Shown piece after piece: positions 1 through 9,248 of a DNA stretch of 64,000 nt (within the stretch, counting starts at the first letter, position 1; the number at the start of each line of letters is the position of its first letter). The position numbers and the translations under genes are program-made. The notes under the pieces were generated by a model. It saw only the letters and a program-made list of their open reading frames with translations, was not told the DNA's origin and searched no databases. The stretch is from Alkalitalea saponilacus (lineage in GTDB: Bacteria > Bacteroidota > Bacteroidia > Bacteroidales > Marinilabiliaceae), in NCBI RefSeq assembly GCF_900168165.1, contig NZ_FUYV01000011.1, forward strand, positions 83,131-147,130, given 5' to 3'.

Positions 1-1
1 C

Positions 2-1159
2 AATATCAGTGTGGTTCAAAATTTTGTCCAGACATGGGAGTATTTCAAACCCCAACGAGACCAAACCTTTGTTGATCAGGATCAGCGTTATGTTCTACTT
101 CATCGGCCAGATGGAGTCCCTGACATCTTGCAGTTTATTGAACATGGAACGATGCAGTTGGTAGCGCAGGCAGAAATCATCGGCCACATGGCGCAAGCTC
201 TTTCTAATTCAGTTCTCTATAATTATCATCACCTCGGCGATGCCGCCTCCATAACCGACGGACTACCTTATAATCCTGAATTGGGGCCATATGAAATTGC
301 TCCTGACGGCAAATCCAGCGGAGTAAAAGATGACATGTGGGCATTCACAAGTCGCAACCCGGATCTTGATCTTAGGGCAGCAGCTATGTTCGCCTCAGCA
401 AGCCGCGCTTTAAGAGGTTACAATGACGACTTAGCTGAAAGAGCACTTTATCAGTCGAAAAGACTGCTGGAGGAGGCTTCTGAATTGCGGACAGATCAAC
501 AGCAAGAAGCAAATATATGGGGAAGCGGATTTGCTGATGTATCAACCAATCTGCAACTATACATTTCAACAGGAGAACAGCAATACGCTGATAGATTCCA
601 GGAACTTTTATGGCCTGCCCTCGAACGCAATGTTGGATTTGTACTTTTAACAGCGCTACACGGAATTCCACATATGCACGAATCTTTCAAAGATGAATTA
701 CGGCCATATGTTGAACAATACAGAGATTATATAGAAGAATTGGAAAAGGATAATCCATACGGAGTACCTATTGGACTTGGTAACTGGGCAGGTAGCGGAG
801 CTATTGTAAACTTTGGAACCACTATATGTTTTGCCAACAAGCATTATCCTGAAATCATTGATGCCAATCATGCTTTCAAGACCACCAATTGGCTTTATGG
901 TTGCCATCCATATCACAATTATTCATTGGTTGCCACTGTTGGAGCTGCTCGTCCCAAAGAGGTGTTTTATGGAAACAACAGAGCTGATTTTTCATTTATT
1001 CCTGGCAATGTGGCACCTGGTATTCTATTCAGGCAACCAGATCACTTTGAAAATTATGACGACTGGCCATTTCTGTGGGGTCAAAATGAAGGAACCATTG
1101 GAGGAAACACAAGTTATTTGTTTTTCGGTTCGGCTTTTAAGAATATGATAGATAGATAG
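2..1159 (+). CDS. Glycoside hydrolase family 9 protein, 3' part (5' end outside the window)
   Basis: The reading frame is open to the left edge of the window, so the N-terminus is missing; a GTG at 11 is only the first start-like codon and not a credible start. The visible 385 residues read as the (alpha/alpha)6-barrel of a GH9 endoglucanase or related glycanase. The C-terminal block carries NPYG..GLGNWAGSG, then GCHPYHNYSLVATVG, then WGQNEGTIGGNTSYLFFGSA, whose Glu corresponds to the GH9 catalytic acid in the NE..I..N signature. The N-terminal Ig-like domain and the Asp pair that activates water in this family lie outside the window. The gene ends without a type IX sorting domain. A strong hairpin terminator follows. 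I am fairly sure of the family and unsure of the substrate (beta-glucan is usual). Confidence 0.78.
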   Translation, partial: NISVVQNFVQTWEYFKPQRDQTFVDQDQRYVLLHRPDGVPDILQFIEHGTMQLVAQAEIIGHMAQALSNSVLYNYHHLGDAASITDGLPYNPELGPYEIAPDGKSSGVKDDMWAFTSRNPDLDLRAAAMFASASRALRGYNDDLAERALYQSKRLLEEASELRTDQQQEANIWGSGFADVSTNLQLYISTGEQQYADRFQELLWPALERNVGFVLLTALHGIPHMHESFKDELRPYVEQYRDYIEELEKDNPYGVPIGLGNWAGSGAIVNFGTTICFANKHYPEIIDANHAFKTTNWLYGCHPYHNYSLVATVGAARPKEVFYGNNRADFSFIPGNVAPGILFRQPDHFENYDDWPFLWGQNEGTIGGNTSYLFFGSAFKNMIDR

Positions 1160-1202
1160 TTGTTTGTTGTTCTTTGTTGCTCGTGATCTAAAGTTTAAAT
1201 GT

Positions 1203-1242
1203 AACTATGAATTGGATGGAATCCAGTTCATAGTTATTTTTT
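1203..1242 (+). terminator. Rho-independent terminator of the GH9 gene
   Basis: A 15-bp stem (1203-1217 with 1221-1235, one G-T pair) closes on a GGA loop and is followed by ATTTTTT. It lies 43 bp after the GH9 stop codon. Confidence 0.8.
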
Positions 1243-1386
1243 AATGTGGAAGGGTTCCAAAACAAATTAAGTGTGTATTCCCATTGAAGATGATTACAAC
1301 CTCATGTAACCGAAATATGAAGATTTCGTTTAAGTTTTATGATGTAAAACAGTAAATTTTATTTTTCTGCATTAGCTTTGTTTTTT

Positions 1387-3591
1387 ATGATTATTCAGTA
1401 TCCTATGATGTATAGATATGTGTTTTTTTTCTGGCTGCTTCTTCCTTTTGTAGGCTTATCCGCTCAAATTTCCCGAGGAGGAAGTCCGTTGCCGTTGTTT
1501 GATAGTGAGTTGGAAGTACTGAATGATATGGCAGAAAGCATGCCCGGTTTACCACTCACAGTTCAACAACATTATACGGTCTCTGATAAACCTGAAAAGG
1601 GAACACCTCTTCGTTTCGCTCACACTTATGACGTCACTCTAAGTCCAAAAAACTCCGGTTACGTAACAAATAAAATTGATGGCACTACTATATGGCGGCT
1701 GTTAATAGAATCAAAAGGAGCTTATTCATTAAACCTTATATTTGATCAATTTGCACTTGCTCCAGGTTGTTCTCTCTATATTTATAATCCCGATCAGAGC
1801 GTTGTTTTGGGGGCGTTTACGCACCAAAATAACTTGCCATCAGGGCGACTTGCAACAGCCCCGATACCTGGTGATCAAATTATTGTAGAATATCATCAAC
1901 CTGCCGGACAATCAAAAAGATCTTTATTGGAAATAGGTTCTGTCAATCATGATTTTTTGAATCTTTTTTCTTTAAAATCCATCAGTCGGTTCAACAGAAG
2001 TGGGAGTTGTAACCCTGATTTCACCTGTGAAACCGATGATTTATGGCTTGAAGCAGGTCAATCAGTTGCCAGAATTATGGTTAATGGCAGGGATTTGTGT
2101 TCCGGAACCTTGATTAATAACACGCGGCAAGATGGTAAGCCCTATTTTTTAACAGCGGCACATTGTATTACTGATATGAATGATCCTGCCACAGCTATTT
2201 TTACATTCAATTACCAGGTGCCCGGGTGCGATGGACGTGTTGAAGGAGCATTTACCCAGACTCTGTCAGGCTCGTTTATGAGGGCATATGTTGAAGATTT
2301 AGATGTGACTCTGTTGGAAATGTCTGAAATTCCTCCGGCTATTTATCGTCCATACTGGGCAGGCTGGGATCGTACCACCAATCCACAGGGAGAAGTTACA
2401 ACCATACATCATCCTCAGGGAGATGTGAAAAAAGTTGCAAAATCAGAAGATGCTCCCACTACTGCCTCATTTAATGCATCTTCTCCGGGTGGAATTCCGT
2501 TTATTGGCAATTCACACTGGCGTATTGCAATATGGAGTGAAGGAACCACAGAAGGAGGATCTTCCGGATCTCCTTTATTTACTAATGAGGGGAAGCTTAT
2601 TGGTAGTCTAAGTGGTGGCTCTGCCACTTGTTCCAATCCTGTTAATGATTATTTTGCCAGATTAAACCGAGTATGGGACTATTATGAGGATGAGAGCCAG
2701 CAATTGGCTTTTTGGCTGGATCCCGATGAAACCGGTGCCAGTAGTCTGAATGGGTTACAGTTTTATAATGAACAGGAAGAGGTTTTCAGATTAAGCAATT
2801 TTATGTTTGAAGATGTTGCAGGAATGGAGAAATACTCCGGTAGCAGTGGATTCTGGTCAGGACATAATGTGTTTGGCGACCAGGCATTTGCCGAGCAATA
2901 TGGCCCCTTTTCAGGGGTGACTCTTCATGGTGTTTATGTGATGCCGGCGCGATCCGATTTTTCTCTGACTCAAGATGTAAATATTTCTGTTTGGCAAGGT
3001 GTTACTGAGCCTGAAGTGAAAATTCTGTCAAGAAGCAACATTAACCTTTTAAGTCTGCCTGCAAATCGCGAATATTTTTGGAGATTTAACGAACCATTGA
3101 ATACCCATGGAAATATATGGGTTGGTGTGGAGTTGAAGTATAATACTCAAACCGACAGTGTAGTCATATATCACTCTCTTTACAATCCCTCAAAACAAGT
3201 TGGAACGGCATGGGTTATGGATCCAAATAACCAATGGAAAAATTTGGCTGAGAGAGAAAATTCTATTTATCCTGTCTCTTTCTGGATTGATCTTCTGGCT
3301 TCAAATGTTCGTGATCTGGACACGTCTAACATTGTACCAACTATAACTGATTTTATGGTTTACCCAAATCCAGTTATTAATGAAATCAGATTTCATATAC
3401 CTGATTTTACGGGTTATGCCATGCTGGAACTTTATAATCAATCAGGTCAGAAAGTTATAGAACACAGAGTACCTGTGTTGGATTCAGCAGGCAAGGTTGC
3501 ACATCACGGAATTTTTCCGGGACTTTATATTTATCGTTTGTATGCAGGGGATAAAGTATATAACGGAAAAATATACATAAAGGCAGATTAA
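1387..3591 (+). CDS. Secreted trypsin-like (lysyl endopeptidase type) serine protease with type IX secretion C-terminal domain
   Basis: The protein starts at ATG 1387 (or 1405) with a hydrophobic signal peptide ending near FVGLSA. The protease region spans roughly residues 220-445. His259 lies in LTAAHCI, Asp306 in EDLDVTLLE and Ser393 in EGGSSGSPLF, the S1 triad in the lysyl endopeptidase arrangement with GSSGSP rather than GDSGGP. Several Cys pairs flank the core. Residues 460-640 form a beta-rich domain of unknown role. The last 80 residues (VYPNPV, YNQSGQKV, GLYIYRL, YNGKIYIK) are a classical type A T9SS sorting domain, so the enzyme is probably exported and anchored at or released from the cell surface. 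At 734 residues it is a multidomain version of the family. Cleavage specificity cannot be fixed from sequence. Confidence 0.85.
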   Translation: MIIQYPMMYRYVFFFWLLLPFVGLSAQISRGGSPLPLFDSELEVLNDMAESMPGLPLTVQQHYTVSDKPEKGTPLRFAHTYDVTLSPKNSGYVTNKIDGTTIWRLLIESKGAYSLNLIFDQFALAPGCSLYIYNPDQSVVLGAFTHQNNLPSGRLATAPIPGDQIIVEYHQPAGQSKRSLLEIGSVNHDFLNLFSLKSISRFNRSGSCNPDFTCETDDLWLEAGQSVARIMVNGRDLCSGTLINNTRQDGKPYFLTAAHCITDMNDPATAIFTFNYQVPGCDGRVEGAFTQTLSGSFMRAYVEDLDVTLLEMSEIPPAIYRPYWAGWDRTTNPQGEVTTIHHPQGDVKKVAKSEDAPTTASFNASSPGGIPFIGNSHWRIAIWSEGTTEGGSSGSPLFTNEGKLIGSLSGGSATCSNPVNDYFARLNRVWDYYEDESQQLAFWLDPDETGASSLNGLQFYNEQEEVFRLSNFMFEDVAGMEKYSGSSGFWSGHNVFGDQAFAEQYGPFSGVTLHGVYVMPARSDFSLTQDVNISVWQGVTEPEVKILSRSNINLLSLPANREYFWRFNEPLNTHGNIWVGVELKYNTQTDSVVIYHSLYNPSKQVGTAWVMDPNNQWKNLAERENSIYPVSFWIDLLASNVRDLDTSNIVPTITDFMVYPNPVINEIRFHIPDFTGYAMLELYNQSGQKVIEHRVPVLDSAGKVAHHGIFPGLYIYRLYAGDKVYNGKIYIKAD

Positions 3592-3597
3592 CTGCCT

Positions 3598-4605
3598 TTA
3601 TTCTATAATTCTAATGTTGTCAATACACACATAAGGAGGTGTCAACATCATACCGTTTTCATCTGTTAGACTTGTGACAAGCGACAATGAAACGCTGTTC
3701 ACTTTCCCTAAATCACGAAGGCTTACTGTTTGCCAATTATTTACAATGTAGTTTTGCCTGTGATTGTCAAATCTGAAATCGGCCAAAGGAAACTCAATTT
3801 CGCCGGTTTTTACTCCATTTGCATCAAAACCTTCAATGGTCAGGATAAACCAGTCTTTTACATCATTGTTTTCTCCTCCAAAACGGGGTATTCCATTTAC
3901 GGTGCCAAACCGCATGACCAGGAAAGCAAGTTGGGTATTGCTAACTGCCATTGAACTTATAAGTCTCTCCTCGCGGTTCTCAAAATAGAATGCAACAATA
4001 TGAGGATCCACCGGTTGATGGTAAACCATAAAAGGATTTCTGTTGCGAGTTGTGGCATAAGCGGTAAACCTTCCGGGTGTCTGAACAGATTGCTGACTGT
4101 ATTTGTTGCTGAGCGCATAACCTACCCACTGATTTTCTGAAGGTGCAATGGTTGGAAATATGGCTCCTTTTGTTCTGAATCCCGGTTCTGACGGGTAGAT
4201 GTCAAGTCCAACAATTGCTGTGTCATTTTTAAGTTCAAATTCGTTAAAGTTGATGAGTATCACCGTGTTTACCGGAATTACTATAGAGTCGAATCCACGG
4301 GAAGATTCAACTACGAATGAATAAAAGGAAGTTCCTAGTTCTTTACCAATGTGCTTGATTTCTTTCTCCGTGGACATAAACTCCCCATTCAGATACCATC
4401 TGTAATTGGTGTCATAATTATAAGTGATCCTGGGTGAAATAACAAGCGTATCTTCAAGTTCAATTTCAAGACCGGTATCCGGCATGTTTATATGAATGCC
4501 AGGAGGAGGCATTTCTTTTTCATGGTTTTCACAAGCAGCAATGGTTAAAACCATTACTGCTGAAATGATATAAATGATCCCCTTAAGAAAGAGACGGTAT
4601 CTCAT
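3598..4605 (-). CDS. DUF4465 domain-containing lipoprotein
   Basis: This 335-residue protein has a lipobox (VLTIAAC, Cys near 25), so it should be a lipoprotein. Residues 35-115 look like an Ig/PKD-like module (YRWYLNGEF, YSFVVESSRG). Residues 120-335 match the DUF4465 pattern: NFNEFELKND, QWVGYALSNKY, FTAYATTRNRNPFMVY, DWFILTIEGFDANG, ADFRFDN, NWQTVSLRDLGKVNSVSLSL and a final TPPYVCIDNI. DUF4465 proteins are surface or periplasmic beta-sandwich proteins of Bacteroidota with no proven activity, sometimes linked to cobalamin or metal uptake loci. It begins 10 bp after the TlpA-like gene and is very likely co-transcribed with it. Confidence 0.75.
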   Translation of the reverse strand: MRYRLFLKGIIYIISAVMVLTIAACENHEKEMPPPGIHINMPDTGLEIELEDTLVISPRITYNYDTNYRWYLNGEFMSTEKEIKHIGKELGTSFYSFVVESSRGFDSIVIPVNTVILINFNEFELKNDTAIVGLDIYPSEPGFRTKGAIFPTIAPSENQWVGYALSNKYSQQSVQTPGRFTAYATTRNRNPFMVYHQPVDPHIVAFYFENREERLISSMAVSNTQLAFLVMRFGTVNGIPRFGGENNDVKDWFILTIEGFDANGVKTGEIEFPLADFRFDNHRQNYIVNNWQTVSLRDLGKVNSVSLSLVTSLTDENGMMLTPPYVCIDNIRIIE

Positions 4606-4615
4606 TGTAATTTTT

Positions 4616-6037
4616 TTAATCGTAATTTCTTAGTAAATGCTCTATGAACCCGGGTAATTGACCTGCATCAATTCTTTTTCCGGCGATTTTTTTATCTCTG
4701 TCTAGAACATACAACATGGGGGTTGATCTGATATCGTAAAATTGACGGAACCGGGTTTGATGAAAGGGATCAAACACATTAATCCATTCATGCAAACCAT
4801 GCTCATCAACAAACTCATTCCATTCCTGCATGTCGTCTAAACTATAAACTGCAAAAACTTCAACTCCTCTGTCCCTATATGGCAGATATACATCTTTATA
4901 CAATTTGGGGAGTTCTTTCTTACAATGTCCGCATGATGGCTCATAGAAAACAATGATCGTAATATTTGCATCTATCGCATGTAATCTGGCCATGCCCCCA
5001 TCAATGGTTTGCATTCGCAAATCATGTGCTGTGTTTCCTATCAGGGTGGGTTTTATAGCAGTAACTCGTTCCTGCAGATTCTTTAAAAACTGCTCACTTG
5101 CCCAGTTGGCATCACCTGACAAATAGTATTTTTCTGCAAGAGCAACCATTGCAGCATCCATTCCCATGATATTGCTTTCATTGGCTCTGTTAAAAAAGTA
5201 CTGTACCAAAAACCGGAACATGGTGGCGTTATCCCTGCTTTTTTCAATTACTCTGATGGAGGCATCGGCAATGGTATCCGGAATCTGAATGATTCCCCGG
5301 TCGAAATAGTTTTCAAGTCGCTGTACAAAAAAAGGAGTTCTTAGCAGGCGTTCATCAGAAAAGTCAATGTTATCGAAATAGTGGTCGCGAAAATGCCGGT
5401 ATCTTTTTATTTGTAAAAGAGAATCTGGATTGGATACTCCATCCGGAATATTAAATTCCGGCATTGAAGGTTCCTGCATACTTTTAATAAAGGTTGCAGT
5501 GAATGACTCCGGATGGTTGGTGGTGATTTGATTCCAGAACTCTTCCACTTTCTGGTTAACTTTGGTTAGCTCTGCTCTCAATTCTAATGCCTCTCCGGAA
5601 TCAGGTTCTGTTGCCTGAAGCCTTTCTCTAATGGTAGAAGACTCTTTTTGTCGCTCAGAAATGAATTTTTGATAGGATAGGAATAAGGAGGGATCTTTTG
5701 CACCGGAAATCGACATGTTGCCAATCAAATCAACAGTATCAGTGCGAATTGAGAAATCCTGTTCTTTATCAATCAATACATCGAAATACCTTCCGTTTGG
5801 AAGGTAGAAGAGATACAAGCCTCCTTTTAGCGGTTCTTCTCCACTGAATATGGCTGTGCCTGCTGAATTGGTAGTAGCAGTATCGCTCACATACATCTGT
5901 TTATTGTAATAATATCCCAGAATGATATCCTGGTTATTGATTCCGTTTACAGTAACGCTGATGTTATATCCATCATCAGATGCCTTTAAACCTAAGGTCA
6001 TCATCAGGCAAATCAAAAAGCAAGCTGTTTTAATCAT
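4616..6037 (-). CDS. TlpA/ResA-like thiol-disulfide oxidoreductase with DUF4369/DUF5106-type N-terminal region
   Basis: This 473-residue protein has an N-terminal signal peptide (MIKTACFLICLMMTLGLKA). Residues 22-120 form the beta-rich DUF4369-like domain common in Bacteroidota thioredoxins. Residues 130-330 are a helical DUF5106-like linker. The C-terminal 140 residues are a thioredoxin fold with the redox motif CGHC (FYEPSCGHCKKELP) and the cis-Pro region RSTPMLYVLD. It should act in the periplasm in disulfide reduction, possibly for cytochrome c maturation or stress repair; the exact partner is not visible. It heads a tight pair with the DUF4465 lipoprotein. Confidence 0.85.
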   Translation of the reverse strand: MIKTACFLICLMMTLGLKASDDGYNISVTVNGINNQDIILGYYYNKQMYVSDTATTNSAGTAIFSGEEPLKGGLYLFYLPNGRYFDVLIDKEQDFSIRTDTVDLIGNMSISGAKDPSLFLSYQKFISERQKESSTIRERLQATEPDSGEALELRAELTKVNQKVEEFWNQITTNHPESFTATFIKSMQEPSMPEFNIPDGVSNPDSLLQIKRYRHFRDHYFDNIDFSDERLLRTPFFVQRLENYFDRGIIQIPDTIADASIRVIEKSRDNATMFRFLVQYFFNRANESNIMGMDAAMVALAEKYYLSGDANWASEQFLKNLQERVTAIKPTLIGNTAHDLRMQTIDGGMARLHAIDANITIIVFYEPSCGHCKKELPKLYKDVYLPYRDRGVEVFAVYSLDDMQEWNEFVDEHGLHEWINVFDPFHQTRFRQFYDIRSTPMLYVLDRDKKIAGKRIDAGQLPGFIEHLLRNYD

Positions 6038-6096
6038 TGTAACTGATGTTTTTTGTTTGTTTTATAAGTTTTTTTCGATGCCATGTAATGATTAAA

Positions 6097-7875
6097 TCAT
6101 ATAGCTGTGGTTTTGTTTTTTAACCATGTTTTATGTTCCTCATCCAGCATTGGTGCCAGTTTGTCATAAACCATTTTGTGGTAACTATTTAGCCACTCTG
6201 TCTCATCACTGGATAAAAGCTCTTTTTTAACCATTTTGGTATCAATGGGACAAAGGGATAATGTTTCAAACTCCATAAACAAGCCAAATTCGGTCTCTAT
6301 TTTCTCCTTACACAGAATCAAATTCTCAATTCTTATGCCATATTCTCCGGTTCGGTAGATTCCAGGTTCATTAGAGGTGATCATTCCCGGTTCCAGCTCA
6401 ACGCCGTTATCCTGAGGTCTTATGCTTTGTGGCCCTTCATGTACATTAAGAAAATAGCCTATGCCGTGACCTGTCCCATGTCCGTAGTTGATACCAAATT
6501 TCCACATTGCTTTTCTGGCAAGCGGGTCCAGGTGCACGCCTCTTGTTCCGTTAGGAAATATGGCAGTGGCCAGTGCTATATGCCCCTGCAAAACCAAAGT
6601 GTAGTCAACAGCAGCTTGTTCAGGGAAATCTCCCAAAGCCACAGTTCTTGTGATGTCGGTGGTGCCACCAGGGTATTGCCCTCCCGAATCAATAAGAAAA
6701 AGACCCTCGGGTTGAAGTGTTATGTCTGATTCTCTATTTACAGAATAATGCACGATGGCTCCGTGACCTTTGTAACCGGAGATGGTGCTGAACGATTCTC
6801 CGGAAAATCCCGGTAGTTTGGCACGAAAACTTTTAAGCTGTTTTGCAGCAGAGAGTTCTGTGATGCTACCTGAACCAACATGATCTTCAAGCCACTTAAG
6901 GAACTGCACCATTGCAACACCATCGTTGATGAGTGTTGTGCGGAAATTCTCAATCTCTTTATTGGTTTTTCTCGCTTTTAGAATAGAAACAATGGAACGT
7001 TCTTCAATTTTTTGCGCAGCCTGAGACATGGTGGCAAAAATAGTATAGTTGGTTCTGTCGGGGTCAATCAGAAATCTTGCCTCTGAGGTTATATCCTGCA
7101 CATGCTGATAAAAGTCATCGTACAGCGAGACTTTTATATTATCTGCATCCAGTTTACGGGCAATTCCGGCAGTTAATTTATGCGGATCGATAAAAAATCT
7201 TACCTGATCGTGCTCAATAATAAGAAATGAATGAAATACCGGATTGTACGGCACATCAGTTCCTCTTAGATTCAATACCCATGCCACCTCGTCGAGCATG
7301 GAGACAATGTAATGGGAAATTTTCTGTTTACGCATGTACTTTCGGATGGCCTCCAGTTTTGCGGCACGGGTCTGTCCACAAAATTTATCATCATGTTCAA
7401 ATACGGAATCTTCGGGAATTGGAGGTCTGGTGTCCCAGCACTCCTCGGCCAGGGTGAATTTCAAATCGCTCTGGATTCTATGATCACGAAGCGTTTTCAC
7501 AAGTTTTCGTACTTGAGAAACAGAAAACAGAACCCCGTTAATGCCAACTTTATCACCAGGTTCAAGCACATGGGTTAACCATTCAGCATATTCAGGCACA
7601 TCTGGCATTCCTTCCTTAAAAAGTTGTACACATGAAGTGTCCAACTGGTTTTCTGCCTGAAGAAAATATCGCGAATCTGTCCAAAGACCTGCTTCATGGG
7701 CTGTAATAACCAATGTACCTGCCGATCCGGTGAAATTGCTGATCCAATCTCTTGTTTTCCAATGCTCCGCAGGGTATTCACTTAAATGCTGATCGCCATA
7801 AGGAATGATGCAGGCTTGAATGCCTTGTATCTCCATCTTGCTTCTGATGAGGAGCAGCTTATCTGATGTGTACAT
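6097..7875 (-). CDS. Aminopeptidase P family (Xaa-Pro aminopeptidase, M24B)
   Basis: I take the start at ATG 7875 (MYTSDKLLLIR), giving 592 residues, the normal size for the three-domain eukaryote-like APP. The frame continues upstream only because it runs back over the neighbouring gene. Two creatinase-like N-terminal domains precede the pita-bread catalytic domain. Metal ligands are visible in LIDSGGQYPGGTTDITRT (two Asp), GHGTGHGIG (His), SNEPGIY (Glu) and GIRIENL (Glu). It removes an N-terminal residue preceding proline, using Mn2+ or a similar ion. There is no signal peptide, so it is cytoplasmic. It sits 61 bp downstream of the beta-helix gene and 59 bp upstream of the TlpA-like gene. 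Confidence 0.92.
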   Translation of the reverse strand: MYTSDKLLLIRSKMEIQGIQACIIPYGDQHLSEYPAEHWKTRDWISNFTGSAGTLVITAHEAGLWTDSRYFLQAENQLDTSCVQLFKEGMPDVPEYAEWLTHVLEPGDKVGINGVLFSVSQVRKLVKTLRDHRIQSDLKFTLAEECWDTRPPIPEDSVFEHDDKFCGQTRAAKLEAIRKYMRKQKISHYIVSMLDEVAWVLNLRGTDVPYNPVFHSFLIIEHDQVRFFIDPHKLTAGIARKLDADNIKVSLYDDFYQHVQDITSEARFLIDPDRTNYTIFATMSQAAQKIEERSIVSILKARKTNKEIENFRTTLINDGVAMVQFLKWLEDHVGSGSITELSAAKQLKSFRAKLPGFSGESFSTISGYKGHGAIVHYSVNRESDITLQPEGLFLIDSGGQYPGGTTDITRTVALGDFPEQAAVDYTLVLQGHIALATAIFPNGTRGVHLDPLARKAMWKFGINYGHGTGHGIGYFLNVHEGPQSIRPQDNGVELEPGMITSNEPGIYRTGEYGIRIENLILCKEKIETEFGLFMEFETLSLCPIDTKMVKKELLSSDETEWLNSYHKMVYDKLAPMLDEEHKTWLKNKTTAI

Positions 7876-7936
7876 GATGATTTTTTTATGTTTTTGTGGA
7901 TGTATATCCACAAAATTTTTATTCAATGATAATCTC

Positions 7937-8992
7937 TTAATCAAAAGCCGGTTCGTTGCTGATTGTAATGTCACAGTCGGTACCAAAAAGTATGATGGTA
8001 GGACTAACACCGGGGGTTCTCTGACTGAAATTTCCGGAGAAGGATGTTACATTGTTTTCAATGATTACCCGCATATTTTCCGATGCATAATGGGTGAAGG
8101 TTCCGTTGGCAACTTGCCCGTGCATGGTGTAAGGTATTTCTTCGTTGATATTCAAAAGAATATCAGCTTTTCTCGATGAGGTGGTTAATTCTCTGAATCC
8201 CTTGTCGAAACCTCTAATGGTCACACTGCCTTCGTGTATATCAATAAACCCTCTTTCGGTAAGTTTGTTTATGGTTATAAAAGAAAAGCCCGATTCTGCA
8301 TGCAATTTATCCACTTTGTTGATATCCACTTTGCCGGTAGATGAAATAATCCTTAGGTTTTTTGCATGATATATGGATCCTTCGGAGAAATCAGAACTCA
8401 ACTGGACTTCACCAAGTTTCCGGATATCGAGAGAACCGTTCAGGTGAGTGATTTCACCCTGGTTAAGCTCCATGATCTGTATGTTTCCGTTGGAAACATA
8501 CAGTGATCCATTATTAATTTTTGCATGCTCTCCATTCAGACTTCCATATTCCAGGTTGATATGTGCATCTCCTTCAAAATTAATCAGTTCAATGTTTCCA
8601 AATCTGTTGTTAACATTGATTTTTAAGTTTTTAGGTGCAAATACATGATATATGATTCCAAAATCAAAATTAGAAAAGAAGTTGCTCCCGAAGCGGGTGG
8701 TATAATGAAGTTTCTCAGAAGTGTGATGTTGGTTGATCAATATATCATTGAGAACTTCATTGGCAGCAGCATGTATTGGGGCATTAACCCATGTGGTTGT
8801 TCTAACCAGAATAGAGTCGCTTTCCCATGTGGTGAAGAAAACATGCCCGTGGCGATTGTTGATTTCAATCTCTTTAATGTTATCTCGGGTGAAGTGATCT
8901 TCTCCAGATTGCATGAATCTGGGTGGAGCATCTGTTTGGCCCGGTAAGCTTAAATAAATTGTTAAGAAAAAGAGCAAAAATAAAGTCTTCAT
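7937..8992 (-). CDS. Secreted DUF4097-like beta-helix repeat protein
   Basis: A signal peptide (MKTLFLLFFLTIYLSLPGQ) leads into a 330-residue region of short beta strands with a recurrent N-G/H-G-x-I/V-x-I pattern (NNRFGNIELINF, YGSLNGEH, SNGNIQIMEL, NGSLDIRKL, STGKVDINKV, HEGSVTIRG). Such repeats are typical of the DUF4097/GIN (putative adhesin) families, which fold as a right-handed beta-helix. There is no catalytic motif and no lipobox. The protein is probably periplasmic or outer-membrane associated. It is the first gene of the minus-strand group running to 3598. Function is unknown. Confidence 0.65.
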   Translation of the reverse strand: MKTLFLLFFLTIYLSLPGQTDAPPRFMQSGEDHFTRDNIKEIEINNRHGHVFFTTWESDSILVRTTTWVNAPIHAAANEVLNDILINQHHTSEKLHYTTRFGSNFFSNFDFGIIYHVFAPKNLKINVNNRFGNIELINFEGDAHINLEYGSLNGEHAKINNGSLYVSNGNIQIMELNQGEITHLNGSLDIRKLGEVQLSSDFSEGSIYHAKNLRIISSTGKVDINKVDKLHAESGFSFITINKLTERGFIDIHEGSVTIRGFDKGFRELTTSSRKADILLNINEEIPYTMHGQVANGTFTHYASENMRVIIENNVTSFSGNFSQRTPGVSPTIILFGTDCDITISNEPAFD

Positions 8993-9065
8993 ATATTTTC
9001 GATTGTGATTTAATTCTGACTCATATTGGCTTTACGCAACTTTTGTGCCGAATGTTTGGTTGTAA

Positions 9066-9073
9066 CAAAAATA
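9066..9073 (-). promoter_or_regulatory. Likely Bacteroidota -7 promoter element for the beta-helix gene group
   Basis: The minus strand reads TATTTTTG, a match to the TAnnTTTG -7 box, 74 bp upstream of the 8992 start. I see no clear TTG -33 box at the right distance. Confidence 0.45.
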
Positions 9074-9150
9074 GCTAAAATTCAGACAGAATCTTATTAA
9101 TTATAGGGATAATCTCTGGTTTATTGTAATTTTAGCCGGTTATAATCAGT

Positions 9151-9226
9151 CATCCCTGATTTGAAATCTGCATGGCTTTGTTTGAGTTGAAATTAATCAG
9201 GATAAACCATGCTAATCCTGTAATTG
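9151..9226. repeat. Intergenic inverted-repeat element upstream of the BtuB-like receptor
   Basis: GCATGG (9170-9175) pairs with CCATGC (9207-9212), and CAGGAT (9199-9204) pairs with ATCCTG (9216-9221), giving interleaved hairpins. The first 17 bases (9151-9167) recur exactly, in inverted orientation, at 11410-11426 on the other side of the receptor gene. It looks like a dispersed palindromic intergenic element rather than a cobalamin riboswitch. Confidence 0.5.
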
Positions 9227-9248
9227 TTTAATTTTTATATTGATTAAA

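Noticed and set aside
7876..8010. N-terminal extension of aminopeptidase P
   Set aside because: It overlaps the end of the beta-helix gene; ATG 7875 gives the family length.
9100..9248. Cobalamin riboswitch before the BtuB-like receptor
   Set aside because: No B12-box-like core is present; the structure seen is a set of short dispersed inverted repeats.
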